DNA of 64,000 nt from Propionibacterium sp. (GTDB lineage: Bacteria; Actinomycetota; Actinomycetes; Propionibacteriales; Propionibacteriaceae): assembly GCA_012839035.1 (NCBI GenBank), contig DUOB01000009.1, forward strand, positions 1 to 64,000, read 5' to 3'. Made by a program: the position numbers and the translations under genes. Positions 49,045 to 57,619 of this stretch are shown one piece after another. The notes beneath the pieces were generated by a model, which was not told the origin of the DNA, did no database searches, and saw only the letters and a list, made by a program, of their open reading frames with translations. Each line of letters begins with the position of its first letter. Position 1 is the first letter of the stretch.

Positions 49045-50403
49045 ATGGAGAACCCGACCACCGGCCTCGAAGCCATCCCGGCCCTCGGCACCGTGCTGTC
49101 CAATGCCCTCGTCGCGCCGGAGGGTCCCGGGTTGAGCCTGGTCACCAACAAGAGTCTCGCGGAGTTGGCGACAGCCGCTGATCGGTTGGTCTCGATTGTC
49201 GAGGCGGCGCGTGCGGCGGTGGTCCGGGAGCTCGAGATCCGGGACGCCACTCAGGAGGTGGCTTCCTGTTCGGTTGCGGAATGGCTGCGCCGTGAACACA
49301 GCCACACGGTGCAGCGGGCCAGGAGCATCGTGAAGGAGGCCGTCAGGATCGGAGCCTTCCCGGAGTTGGCCGCTGCGCATGCGACCGGTGATGTGTCGAC
49401 CGCTCAGGCGGTGGCGATTGCGAAGACTCTGGCGGAGCTTCCCGACGATCTCGCCACTGCCGAGCTCGCAGCCGCGACGGCGACGATGATCGGTTTTGCT
49501 GCCGAGCACGACCCCGCTGATCTGTCCCGGCTCGGGTGGCGGCTGTTGGAAAACGTCGCGCCTGATCGGGTCGAGGAGATCCTCGGCGAGCAGTTGGCGC
49601 GGGAGGAGCGGCGTGCAGCCGCTCAACGTGGGCTGAAACTCATCCCCGATCATCACGGGTCGTGGATCCTGCGGGGCAGCTTCGATGCGGCCGAGGGTGA
49701 GGAGTTGTCCGCGATTCTGTCCGCCTATTCGGAGTCCGCCTGGAAGAAGGCCCTTGACGACCCGTGCCCTCCGAAGGACAAGAGCCACCTGTTGGCGGAC
49801 GCGTTGATGACCATTGTCCGGGCCCATCAGGCTCGGGGTGAGGCGCCCCTGCATGGTGGTGATCGGCCGCGGGTCAACCTGATCCTCCCCCTCGGTGCCC
49901 TCATCAGTGGGCTGGGGGAGATGGCCCTCACCGGTGGCAGCTTCGTCGGCGCAGACGAGGCGCGCCGCCTCGCCTGCGACTGCGACCTCATCCCGGCCGT
50001 CCTGGACGACCTGGGGGTCCCCCTCGATGTGGGCCGGGAGAAGCGGCTGGTGACGCCAGAGATCCGGGCTGCCCTGGTCCTGCGCGACCGCGGCTGTGCG
50101 TTCCCGGGCTGCGACCGGCCGCCGGAGGTCTGCGAGGCCCACCACATCATCCCCTGGTGGGCCGGGGGACCGACGAGCCGTGACAATTTGGTGCTGCTCT
50201 GCCCCCACCACCACCGTCGGATCGAGCCTGGTCGCGGACAGACCTGGGACGCCGACAATCCCCATCGGTGGGCGATCCGCCTGGGCGCTGATCGGCTCCC
50301 CGAGGTGATCCCGCCGACCGGGTGGGACCCCAGGCGAAGGCCTCGACGCCACACCCGTTACACCACCAGCCGGATCACCCGCTCCACTCCGCTGCGGCGG
50401 TGA
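49045..50403 (+). CDS. DUF222/HNH endonuclease domain protein (13E12 repeat family)
   Basis: A 452-residue protein. DUF222 fills about residues 30-320 ('LAELATAADRLVSIVEAARAAVVRELEIRD', 'VAEWLRREHSHTVQRARSIVKEAVRIGAFPEL', 'GDVSTAQAVAIAKTLAELPDD'). The C-terminus is an HNH nuclease: 'LVLRDRGCAFPGCDRPPEVCEAHHIIPWWAGGPTSRDNLVLLCPHHHRRIE', with CxxC...HH...H zinc and metal residues. Actinobacteria carry many copies with a suspected mobile-element or defence role. ATG 49045 or GTG 49033 are the start choices. Confidence 0.92.
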   Translation: MENPTTGLEAIPALGTVLSNALVAPEGPGLSLVTNKSLAELATAADRLVSIVEAARAAVVRELEIRDATQEVASCSVAEWLRREHSHTVQRARSIVKEAVRIGAFPELAAAHATGDVSTAQAVAIAKTLAELPDDLATAELAAATATMIGFAAEHDPADLSRLGWRLLENVAPDRVEEILGEQLAREERRAAAQRGLKLIPDHHGSWILRGSFDAAEGEELSAILSAYSESAWKKALDDPCPPKDKSHLLADALMTIVRAHQARGEAPLHGGDRPRVNLILPLGALISGLGEMALTGGSFVGADEARRLACDCDLIPAVLDDLGVPLDVGREKRLVTPEIRAALVLRDRGCAFPGCDRPPEVCEAHHIIPWWAGGPTSRDNLVLLCPHHHRRIEPGRGQTWDADNPHRWAIRLGADRLPEVIPPTGWDPRRRPRRHTRYTTSRITRSTPLRR

Positions 50404-50406
50404 GGG

Positions 50407-50551
50407 TCACACCCCGATCCAGGAGGCGAGCCTCGGTCCGATCCAGGGCGCGACGACCAGGCCTCCCTGCTGCGTCTCGAAAGTGAATCGATGGAGCAGC
50501 TCGACGCCGCCCGAACGTGACCTCGGCGGGCGTGCTCAGCGCGCCGGCCAC
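50407..50551 (-). pseudogene. Possible remnant of a small gene with a frameshift
   Basis: Downstream of the AAA ATPase gene, a GTG at 50551 encodes 'VAGALSTPAEVTFG'; a one-base shift then allows 'SGGVELLHRFTFETQQGGLVVAPWIGPRLASWIGV' ending in TGA at 50407. Together these give a natural-looking peptide of about 48 residues. Each single frame is less protein-like. Weak evidence, no family recognised. Confidence 0.3.
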
Positions 50552-50556
50552 CGGGG

Positions 50557-51762
50557 TCAGGCGGTCTGTGCGCGCAGATACCGCCCGAAGTGCGGCACCG
50601 TGAACGCGATCTGCCCGCGCTCGCCGGAATAGATCAGGCCCTTCTTCATCAAGGCGTCGCGTGCCGGGGACAGCGACTGCGGCTTGCGGTTGAGGTGCCT
50701 CGCGACGTCGGCGGTCGGGACCGCCTCGACCGGTTCGTCGCCTTCGGACGCTTCGTACGCCAGGTCCGCCATCGCTCGCAGATATTCGCGCTCGCCCGGT
50801 GTCGCCCGCTCGAACCGGGACCCGAAGAAGCCGATCGCCAGCTCGGACTCGGCTTCGGGCGAGGCGACGCGTACGTCCTCGGCGGTGATCGGCGAGCGGG
50901 GTGCGACGTCCCAGCAGACTTTGCCGTACGCCTGGATGAAATAGGGATAGCCGCCGGTGGCGGCATACATGGCGGCCAGCGCCTCCTCATCCCACTCCGC
51001 GCCCTCGTCCTCCGCGGGGGTCTGCAGCGCGCGGGTCGCCTCCGCGGGATCGAGCCGGTCGATCCGCGAATAGCGGAACAGCCGCTCGGAATAGGACTTC
51101 GACGCCGACAGCACCGCCGGCAGGTGCGGCAGGCCGGCACCGACGACGATGACCGGCAGTGCGTTCTGGGAGATCTCGTGGCAGGCAGCACACAGGGCGG
51201 ACACGTCCTCGGGCTGGAGATCCTGCATCTCGTCGATGAAGATCGCCACGCCTTTGCTCACGTCCTGGGCGAGCCCGCCAACATCGGTCAGCAGCTCGAC
51301 GAGATCGATCTCGATGTCCCCGGAGTCCGCGCGCCCCGGCACCGCGGCCACGTCGATCCCCGGCTGCCAGCGGTCGCGGATCTTGGCGTTCGGCGCGGCA
51401 TCCCGCAGCGCGAACGACTTGATCACGCCGAGCACCTGCTCGACGTCCTCGCCGGAGGGGTGGCCGAGCTCCCGCACTGCGGTGTGCAGCGCCGCGGACA
51501 CCGGCCGCCGCAGCCCCTGGTCGGGTCGGGCCTCGAACTTCCCGGAACCCCAGCCCCGGCGTACCGCCGCCGAGCGCAAGGTGTTCAGCAGGACCGTTTT
51601 CCCGACGCCCCGGAGGCCGGTGAGCACGATCGACCGCTCCGGGCGGCCCTTGGCGATGCGTTCGAGGACGACCTCGAACGTGCGCAGCTGCTCATCGCGA
51701 CCGGCGAGTTCGGGTGGGCGTTGGCCGGCGCCGGGGGCGTACGGATTGTTGATCGGATCCAC
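50557..51762 (-). CDS. AAA+/Orc-like ATP-binding protein
   Basis: A 401-residue ATPase. Walker A 'VLTGLRGVGKT' (residues 49-56), Walker B 'VAIFIDEMQDLQPEDVSALC'. 'LPVIVVGAGLPHLPAVLSASKSYSERLFRYSRIDRLDPAEATRALQTPAE' is the AAA_16-type core, and a C-terminal winged-helix-like part is in 'ADVARHLNRKPQSLSPARDALMKKGLIYSGERGQIAFTVPHFGRYL'. Such STAND-like ATPases in actinobacteria are usually uncharacterised. No partner gene is evident. Confidence 0.88.
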   Translation of the reverse strand: MDPINNPYAPGAGQRPPELAGRDEQLRTFEVVLERIAKGRPERSIVLTGLRGVGKTVLLNTLRSAAVRRGWGSGKFEARPDQGLRRPVSAALHTAVRELGHPSGEDVEQVLGVIKSFALRDAAPNAKIRDRWQPGIDVAAVPGRADSGDIEIDLVELLTDVGGLAQDVSKGVAIFIDEMQDLQPEDVSALCAACHEISQNALPVIVVGAGLPHLPAVLSASKSYSERLFRYSRIDRLDPAEATRALQTPAEDEGAEWDEEALAAMYAATGGYPYFIQAYGKVCWDVAPRSPITAEDVRVASPEAESELAIGFFGSRFERATPGEREYLRAMADLAYEASEGDEPVEAVPTADVARHLNRKPQSLSPARDALMKKGLIYSGERGQIAFTVPHFGRYLRAQTA

Positions 51763-51849
51763 GCTGAGACTTTATGGCGCTGTCTAGCGGAATCCCGAGA
51801 TCTGCGGAGAAAAGATGATGGCGTGTCGGGCTCGCGTACAGTCCTCCGG

Positions 51850-52845
51850 GTGAAAAGGGTGTGGAAGGTCGTCGCGGGCTGGCTCGATGTGTACATCCTC
51901 CTGCTCTTCGGCATGGTCCTCCTCGCGGCGATCCTGCCCGCGACCGGGCGCGCGGTCCGTCCCGTGGAGCTCGCGGCCGACCTGGCGGTGGCGCTGCTGT
52001 TCTTCCTCTATGGGGCGCGACTGTCCGCCGACCAGACGCTGCAGGGCCTCAAGCACTGGCGGCTCCATTCGTTGGTGCTCGCCTTCACCTATGTGATGTT
52101 TCCGATCCTCGGGTTCGTCGCGGCGTTCGTCAGCCGCCCGTTCCTGGGTCCCGAACTGGCAGCCGGGATGCTGTTCCTGTCGCTGCTGCCGTCGACCGTG
52201 CAGTCATCGGTGGCGTTCACCTCCATCGCCCAGGGCAATGTCGCGGCCTCCATCGTTGCGGCCTCGATCTCCAACCTGCTCGGCGTGGTGATCACCCCGC
52301 TGCTCGTCGCGCTCGCCATGGGTGCAGCCGCCGGAGTGAACCTGGGCACGATCCGCGCACTGTTCCTCCAGCTCGTGCTGCCGTTCGCGATCGGCCAGCT
52401 CGTGCATCGCTGGCTGGGCGGGGTCCTGAACCGCCACAAAGCCATCACGACCAAGTTCGACCGTGGCGCGATCCTGCTGGTCGTCTATGCGGCGTTCTCC
52501 GCAGGCATGCGCGAGGACATGTTCTCCAGGCTGGGCGGATGGCAGCTGGTCGCCCTGCTCGTGGCCTGTTGTGTCCTGCTCGCCGTGGTGATCGCGGGGA
52601 CGATGGTGATCAGCAAGGCGCTCGGCTTCTCCTGGCCGGACCGGGTTGCGATCATCTTCGCCGGATCGAAGAAGTCCATGGCGTCCGGGCTGCCGATGGC
52701 CCAGGTCATCTTTCCCGCCGCCACCGTCGGCATTCTCGTCCTGCCGTTGATGATCTTCCATCAGATCCAGCTCATGGTCTGTGCCCAGCTCGCGCGCCGC
52801 TGGTCGAAGCTCGAGCCGGAGGTCGAGAACGCCGCCACAGCGTGA
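51850..52845 (+). CDS. SBF-like (bile acid:Na+ symporter/ArsB-NhaD-fold) membrane transporter, YfeH-type
   Basis: A 331-residue protein with about ten helices, from GTG 51850. 'WLDVYILLLFGMVLLAAILPATG', 'LFFLYGARLSADQTLQGLKHWRLH', 'FLSLLPSTVQSSVAFTSIAQGNVAASIVAASISNLLGVVITPLLV' match the PF13593 SBF-like family of YfeH. 'DRVAIIFAGSKKSMASGLPMAQVIFP' is the second conserved helix break. Substrate unknown; Na+-dependent organic anion uptake is plausible. Confidence 0.92.
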   Translation: MKRVWKVVAGWLDVYILLLFGMVLLAAILPATGRAVRPVELAADLAVALLFFLYGARLSADQTLQGLKHWRLHSLVLAFTYVMFPILGFVAAFVSRPFLGPELAAGMLFLSLLPSTVQSSVAFTSIAQGNVAASIVAASISNLLGVVITPLLVALAMGAAAGVNLGTIRALFLQLVLPFAIGQLVHRWLGGVLNRHKAITTKFDRGAILLVVYAAFSAGMREDMFSRLGGWQLVALLVACCVLLAVVIAGTMVISKALGFSWPDRVAIIFAGSKKSMASGLPMAQVIFPAATVGILVLPLMIFHQIQLMVCAQLARRWSKLEPEVENAATA

Positions 52846-52859
52846 GTGGGCGGTTGGTG

Positions 52860-53582
52860 TCAGCCGGAACTCGCTTGCGGATTCCCGGGCCGATGCCAGC
52901 CGAGGCGCGGGGAATAGGCCAGGCCGGCGCGCTGGCCCGGCGAGCGTGTGATGCCCAGAACCAGGAGGCCGTGGGACACCGCATAGGTGGCCATCACGGC
53001 CACGTCGTGGTGGGGGAACGTGAACGCTGTGAAGTTCTGCGCGGCGATCAGTGAGTCGGAGACGATGAAGAGCGCGCCGCCGACCACTCCCGGCCAGCCG
53101 AGACCGCTCGCCAGCACCGCTGTCGTCAGCAGTGCCGCGGCATAGACGACCACGCCCGGCGCGAGGAAGCCGGCGCCGGGAATCGTCCAGGTCACCACAC
53201 CCACGGCGACAGCCAGATAGACGATCAGCAGCCAGGGGCGCGGCGGGCGTACGCGCCACAACCCGATGATCCAGGTGACGTGCGCGATCAGGAACGAGGC
53301 GAGCAGTGCCGAGAGCTCGTACGCCTCGGGGACGAACCGCGGCAGGGTGTCCCCGAGGAACGAGAAGAACAGCGCGACGAAGCTCCAGGTCCGGAGCTGT
53401 CGTGACGGGATGGCCAGCGCGACCACGGCGAGCACCGGCATCAGCAGCGACTGGGCGGGGACGCTGATGCGGCGCTCGCCGAACCACAGCGCGGTGAGTT
53501 GGACGGCGACGACAGCGGCGTACGCCAGCCAGCGGGCAGGCATGAGCCGGCGGTTGGGGGCGGGGGTGCCCCGGGTGTTCAC
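52860..53582 (-). CDS. Lysoplasmalogenase-like membrane protein (YhhN/TMEM86 family)
   Basis: A 240-residue protein with about eight helices. 'SLLMPVLAVVALAIP', 'VALFFSFLGDTLPRF' (conserved SxxGD) and 'GALFIVSDSLIAAQNF' (conserved SD) identify the YhhN family. 'VMATYAVSHGLLVLGI' is the C-terminal Tyr-containing helix. Family members hydrolyse the vinyl-ether bond of lysoplasmalogen. Starts at GTG 53582, overlapping the mutarotase stop. Confidence 0.88.
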   Translation of the reverse strand: MNTRGTPAPNRRLMPARWLAYAAVVAVQLTALWFGERRISVPAQSLLMPVLAVVALAIPSRQLRTWSFVALFFSFLGDTLPRFVPEAYELSALLASFLIAHVTWIIGLWRVRPPRPWLLIVYLAVAVGVVTWTIPGAGFLAPGVVVYAAALLTTAVLASGLGWPGVVGGALFIVSDSLIAAQNFTAFTFPHHDVAVMATYAVSHGLLVLGITRSPGQRAGLAYSPRLGWHRPGNPQASSG

Positions 53583-54448
53583 AGCGGTGCCGTGGTGATG
53601 GTCAGGGTGAGTTCGTGGGCCTGGCCCGGGTTGAGGTGAACCGCGCGGTCCCGGACGTTCGCGGTCTCGACGCAGGCCATCGACCGCCAGGCGTCATCGG
53701 GCATGTCGGAGAACCCGGCACTCTTGTCCGGCCCCGGGTTCCACACGATCGTGTTGTCGGACCGCCCGGTTGTGAGGATGATGCGGCGGTTCAGGACTGG
53801 GTCGTGAACCTCGACCGGAGTGTTCAGCCAATAGATCCGGTCGACCTCCCCGTCGAACTCCACCGCGCCGATCTGGGTGTCATAGCGCGACGTCAGCTTG
53901 TCCAGATATTCGACGCCCGACAGCCCGTGCACGGAGACCTCGTTGATGTCCCCCACGGTCAGATAGGTGTGCAGGGCCTCCTCGACGACCAGCGGTGCGG
54001 CGTCGGTGTTTCGCAGCGACAGCCGGACCGTCAGGTCCTCACCGAAGGTCTGGGTGACCTCGAGCTCGAACCGATTGCGTCCCGGGTCGACGGCTTCCAG
54101 ATCGGTGATCATCGTTTCGTCCAGGCGCCAGCGCAGTGTGGTGACACCGCCGGCCTCCTTGCCCGAGAGCAGCTGCCACTGCAGCAGCCGGGCGAAGCCG
54201 TGGGCGGGGGTCTTGTTGTCCTTGCGGCCGTTGGCGAACCACGGGAAACAGATCGGGATCCCGCCCCGGATTGCGGCGCCCTGTTCGAAACGCGCGTTGG
54301 GGCTGGTCCACAGCACCGGTTCGGCATCGACCGCCGGTTTCCATTCGGTGATGTGGGCGCCGTGGTCGTGCACTGTGAATCGGCCACCGGCCGGGGTCGC
54401 ACCGGAGCAGCGTCCCCAGCCGTTCGAGTCGATGGTTCGTTCGAACAC
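53579..54448 (-). CDS. D-hexose-6-phosphate mutarotase / aldose-1-epimerase family
   Basis: A 289-residue galactose-mutarotase-like beta sandwich. 'RGGIPICFPWFANGRKDNKTPAHGFARLLQWQLLS' holds the conserved RGG...CFPWFG-like and HGFAR motifs. 'EEALHTYLTVGDINEVSVHGLSGVEYLDK' and 'IVWNPGPDKSAGFSDMPDDAWRSMACVETANV' match YeaD. Likely interconverts the anomers of glucose-6-phosphate, which fits with ppgK and storage metabolism. Lies 33 bp after serB. Confidence 0.92.
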   Translation of the reverse strand: MFERTIDSNGWGRCSGATPAGGRFTVHDHGAHITEWKPAVDAEPVLWTSPNARFEQGAAIRGGIPICFPWFANGRKDNKTPAHGFARLLQWQLLSGKEAGGVTTLRWRLDETMITDLEAVDPGRNRFELEVTQTFGEDLTVRLSLRNTDAAPLVVEEALHTYLTVGDINEVSVHGLSGVEYLDKLTSRYDTQIGAVEFDGEVDRIYWLNTPVEVHDPVLNRRIILTTGRSDNTIVWNPGPDKSAGFSDMPDDAWRSMACVETANVRDRAVHLNPGQAHELTLTITTAPL

Positions 54449-54481
54449 GCTGATCCCTCCTGGATTCGAGCGTACGCGGGG

Positions 54482-55354
54482 TCAGATCCCCGCAAAAACG
54501 CGTACCGCGTCGAGATGGGGGAAGGATACGGCGGCGGCTGCAGCGGCGTGCGTGATGGGCTTGGCGCAATAGGCGACCCCGAGGCCGGCCGTGGCCAACA
54601 TGTCGAGGTCGTTCGCGCCGTCGCCGATCGCGATGACCCGCTCGGTGGAGACCCCGAGCAGGTCGGCGAACTCGAGAAGATGCCGCCGCTTGGCGTCGCG
54701 GTCGACGATCGGCCCGAGCGTGCGTCCGGTGAGGCGACCGTCAACGACCTCGAAGCGATTCGCCCGGACGAGTTCCACGCCGAGGGACGTTGCGAGCGGG
54801 TCGACGATCTCGTGGAAACCACCGGAGACGAGACCCACGCCCACCCCTTGTTCGTGGGCCGCGGTGATGAGGTCGGCCGCGCCGTTGGACAGCCTGACCT
54901 CGCCGGCGACCTTGCCGAGTGCGGTCTCCGGCAGGCCCTCGAGCGTCGCCACCCGCGCGGCGAGGGACTCGGCGAAGTCCAGCTCCCCGCGCATGGCGCG
55001 CTCCGTGATGTCGGACACCATCTCCGCACTGCCGGCATGGGCGGAGATGAGCTCGATCACCTCGCCGGTGATGAGCGTCGAATCGACGTCCATCACGATC
55101 AGACCGGGTCCCTCCTCTGCCAACGGGCCCCAGGTGAGCGTCGCATCCACCCCCGACTCCTCGGCGAGTTCGCGGATGCGGGTGCGCAGCGCAGGACCGG
55201 CGCCCTCGTCGATCCGGCCGGTGAATGCCACGGCGTCGAATCCCGGGCTGGTCGGCGTGGTGGCGATGAATCGGGGCAGCAGAAGGTGCACGCGGTCGAG
55301 CAACTCGACGGGGATCGGATGGGCGCTGACGAGTCCGGCGCGAGCGGCGATCAT
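54482..55354 (-). CDS. serB: Phosphoserine phosphatase
   Basis: A 290-residue HAD phosphatase. The N-terminal ~70 residues form an ACT-like domain; catalysis follows with 'LIVMDVDSTLITGEVIELISAHAGSAEMVSDITERAMRGELDFAESLAARVATLEG'. Later 'VGLVSGGFHEIVDPLA' and 'VIAIGDGANDLDMLATAGLGVAYCAKP' complete the SerB motifs. Makes serine from phosphoserine. ATG 55354 is the start. Confidence 0.96.
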   Translation of the reverse strand: MIAARAGLVSAHPIPVELLDRVHLLLPRFIATTPTSPGFDAVAFTGRIDEGAGPALRTRIRELAEESGVDATLTWGPLAEEGPGLIVMDVDSTLITGEVIELISAHAGSAEMVSDITERAMRGELDFAESLAARVATLEGLPETALGKVAGEVRLSNGAADLITAAHEQGVGVGLVSGGFHEIVDPLATSLGVELVRANRFEVVDGRLTGRTLGPIVDRDAKRRHLLEFADLLGVSTERVIAIGDGANDLDMLATAGLGVAYCAKPITHAAAAAAVSFPHLDAVRVFAGI

Positions 55355-55429
55355 GATCGGAACCGTACTAGACCTCACACCCGCCCCGGATTCACCGCCT
55401 GGGCGCCGATCCCGCCGGAATCTGTGGCT

Positions 55430-56284
55430 TCAGAGGGTGGTCAGTGCGATGGCCGCGAAGACCAGCGTGACCGCGACCTCACCGAAACCGGCGTGCTTGG
55501 GAGAGACGTTGCGCCCCGACATGGGTCCGAGCGCCGGGACCAGCCACGCCCGGACCGTGATGAGTGCGAAGAAGGCCGTCCACCACCACGACAGCACGCC
55601 CAAGGCCGCTGCGACGGCGGCCAGCGCGGTCGCCACGACGTGATAAACCACCGAGCCGATCACCCATGATTTGTGGCCACGCTCACGGATGAGGGTCTTC
55701 ACATAGGGGACGGTGCCGAAGAAATACGTGAACGCGAGCGCCGCCAGCCACCAGGCGTTCGCGGCCTCCGGGCGCAGCGCGTCGGTCGGGACCGGATGGG
55801 CCGCGGTGACCGCCATGAGCCCCGCGGCGGCAATCGTCAGCAGCCCCGAGAGCGTGGAGCGCTCCTTCCTGTGCGCGACGAGCCACAGCGTGATGGCGGT
55901 CAGTGGCACATAGGCGACCCCCCACCACAGCAGCGCCGGACCGATGAGCAGCAGCACCAGCAGGCCCAGGACCCCTGCGATGCTCGCATAGGTCACCATC
56001 GGCTTGAGGAACTTCTGCTTGCGATGGGACTTCAGCCACAGTGAGGCGGCGGCGAACGCGAAATAGCCGAACATCCAGGCGCCGAACAGCGGCAGGATGT
56101 GCCAGGACCACCCGAAATCCCGGACGTGCAGCGCGGCACCGACGGTGAAGGGTGCGATGAGCATCGCCCAGGCCCCGTGCTGATTGGGGACCCACCCGGA
56201 GGCCTTCTTCCCCGCTGGCTTGTTTCTTGTTCTTGTCGGGCGCTTCGTCGCCTGTGTGCGGGGCTGGGAGGATGTGGTGCTCAT
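55430..56284 (-). CDS. YwiC-like family membrane protein
   Basis: A 284-residue protein with about eight helices. A basic Lys/Arg/Thr-rich N-terminal tail is followed by 'WVPNQHGAWAMLIAPFTVGAAL', the signature of the YwiC-like family. 'WLKSHRKQKFLKPMVTYASIAGVLGLLVLLLI' and 'GHKSWVIGSVVYHVVATALAAV' follow. Function unknown; in other bacteria it sits near anaerobic respiration genes. An AGGAGG lies about 14 nt before ATG 56284, a rather long spacing. Confidence 0.87.
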   Translation of the reverse strand: MSTTSSQPRTQATKRPTRTRNKPAGKKASGWVPNQHGAWAMLIAPFTVGAALHVRDFGWSWHILPLFGAWMFGYFAFAAASLWLKSHRKQKFLKPMVTYASIAGVLGLLVLLLIGPALLWWGVAYVPLTAITLWLVAHRKERSTLSGLLTIAAAGLMAVTAAHPVPTDALRPEAANAWWLAALAFTYFFGTVPYVKTLIRERGHKSWVIGSVVYHVVATALAAVAAALGVLSWWWTAFFALITVRAWLVPALGPMSGRNVSPKHAGFGEVAVTLVFAAIALTTL

Positions 56285-56316
56285 CCCGGAATAATACGCC
56301 TCCTTCCGGACAAAAA

Positions 56317-57357
56317 TCATAAGGTGGGACGAACCCGGCGAACGCTGCGCGTGACGATGAACTTCTGGTTCCGCGCGACGATCTCCGTACGCCCGATCCG
56401 CTGCCGCAGCCGTGGCAGATAGGGCAGGTGCGCGTTGAACACCAGCCACAGTTCCCCGCCCGGCTGCAGCACGCGGGCCGCGTCATCGATCATCGCCAGC
56501 GCCGGCGTGGAGTCCTTGGTGGTGCCGACGTGGAAGGGCGGATTGCACACGATCAGCCGCGCGCTCCGGTCCGGTGTCGCCGTCAGGCCATCCGCGCGCT
56601 GCACCGTCACGTCGCCCGCCGCCTCCCCGGCAGCGTGACCGTTCAACCGCGCGGTCGCGGCGGTCGACAGGCAGGCGGCCCGGGATTCGTCGATCGCGAT
56701 CACGGCGTGCCCGGCGCGTGCAAGGAGCGCAGCCAACGTCCCGTTGCCCGAACCGAGGTCGATGGCGGGGATGTCCGGGTCGGCGGGCGGCAGTCGGTCG
56801 AGCGCGCCGACCATCAGCCGGGTGCCCGGGTCGATCCGGCTCCCGGCGAAGGTCGCGCCGTGGGCCGCGAGCGTCAGCCCCAGTTCGGCATGCTGTGCGG
56901 TGCGCGGAAAATCGACCGTCCCGGGCAGCGGCCCGGTTGCGTGGAGCACGCGGGACTTCTGCCGGCCGAGGCTCGCCCGGACGGTGTCGAACCGGGTGGC
57001 CAGCACCTCGTTCATGGACCGCGTCATGTGCTTCACGCGCCCGCCCGCGACCACGTGGCGCAGGCTCGGGAGCAGGGCGAGACGTTGCGCGTACTCCTCC
57101 AGCGCCGCCGTCGCCTTCGGCAGCCGCAGCAGCACCAGGTCGACGGTCGTCAGGGATTCGGGTACGCGGCCGGGTTCCGGCAGCCGGTCGGTCACCGGGA
57201 CCTCGCAGCGTCGCTCGTCGAGCAGGGAGTCGGCGTACGCAATCACATCCCAACCCCGGGCCGCCGCGGCCGTGGCAAGTTCGGGCGCATCCAGCACCAG
57301 CACCCGGCCGGCGGGCTCGGGGGTCTCGTCGAGGATGAGGCGGTCGACGGGGTCCAT
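56317..57357 (-). CDS. Class I SAM-dependent rRNA methyltransferase (RsmC/RlmG type)
   Basis: A 346-residue methyltransferase. The N-terminal half is a degenerate methyltransferase fold ('LVLDAPELATAAAARGWDVIAY'). The C-terminal domain has motif I 'IPAIDLGSGNGTLAALLARAG' and motif IV 'LIVCNPPFHVG'. NPPFH marks N2-guanine methyltransferases acting on 16S G1207 or 23S G1835. ATG 57357 starts 'MDPVDRLILDETPEPA'. Ends 33 bp before YwiC-like start. Confidence 0.88.
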   Translation of the reverse strand: MDPVDRLILDETPEPAGRVLVLDAPELATAAAARGWDVIAYADSLLDERRCEVPVTDRLPEPGRVPESLTTVDLVLLRLPKATAALEEYAQRLALLPSLRHVVAGGRVKHMTRSMNEVLATRFDTVRASLGRQKSRVLHATGPLPGTVDFPRTAQHAELGLTLAAHGATFAGSRIDPGTRLMVGALDRLPPADPDIPAIDLGSGNGTLAALLARAGHAVIAIDESRAACLSTAATARLNGHAAGEAAGDVTVQRADGLTATPDRSARLIVCNPPFHVGTTKDSTPALAMIDDAARVLQPGGELWLVFNAHLPYLPRLRQRIGRTEIVARNQKFIVTRSVRRVRPTL

Positions 57358-57400
57358 GTCCCGGGACGCTAGCGGAGTCGCCGGGAGCCCTGGCGCGGGT

Positions 57401-57466
57401 GGAGAGAAGAAGGAGGGGAGGGGGAGAGGGCGAGAGAAGGGGGAGAGGGGAAGAGAAGGAGGAGAA
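57401..57466. repeat. 66-bp almost pure purine (GA) tract
   Basis: Only one pyrimidine (C at 57431) interrupts 66 consecutive G/A bases. It lies in the divergent gap between the methyltransferase and the PPDK regulator. Blocks of ggggagag and agagaagg recur in it. Confidence 0.9.
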
Positions 57467-57619
57467 TCGTGCCACGAATCCGGGAGGAATACTCGCGTAC
57501 GCGGAATTTCGGACGTCAACGACCCCTGAACATTCACCCTGCGAGACAAAGGGCCCGGATAGTGGCTTTGGTTGGGTGGTACGTGCTCCCGCGAAGCACG
57601 GACAGAGTAAGTTGGCGAT

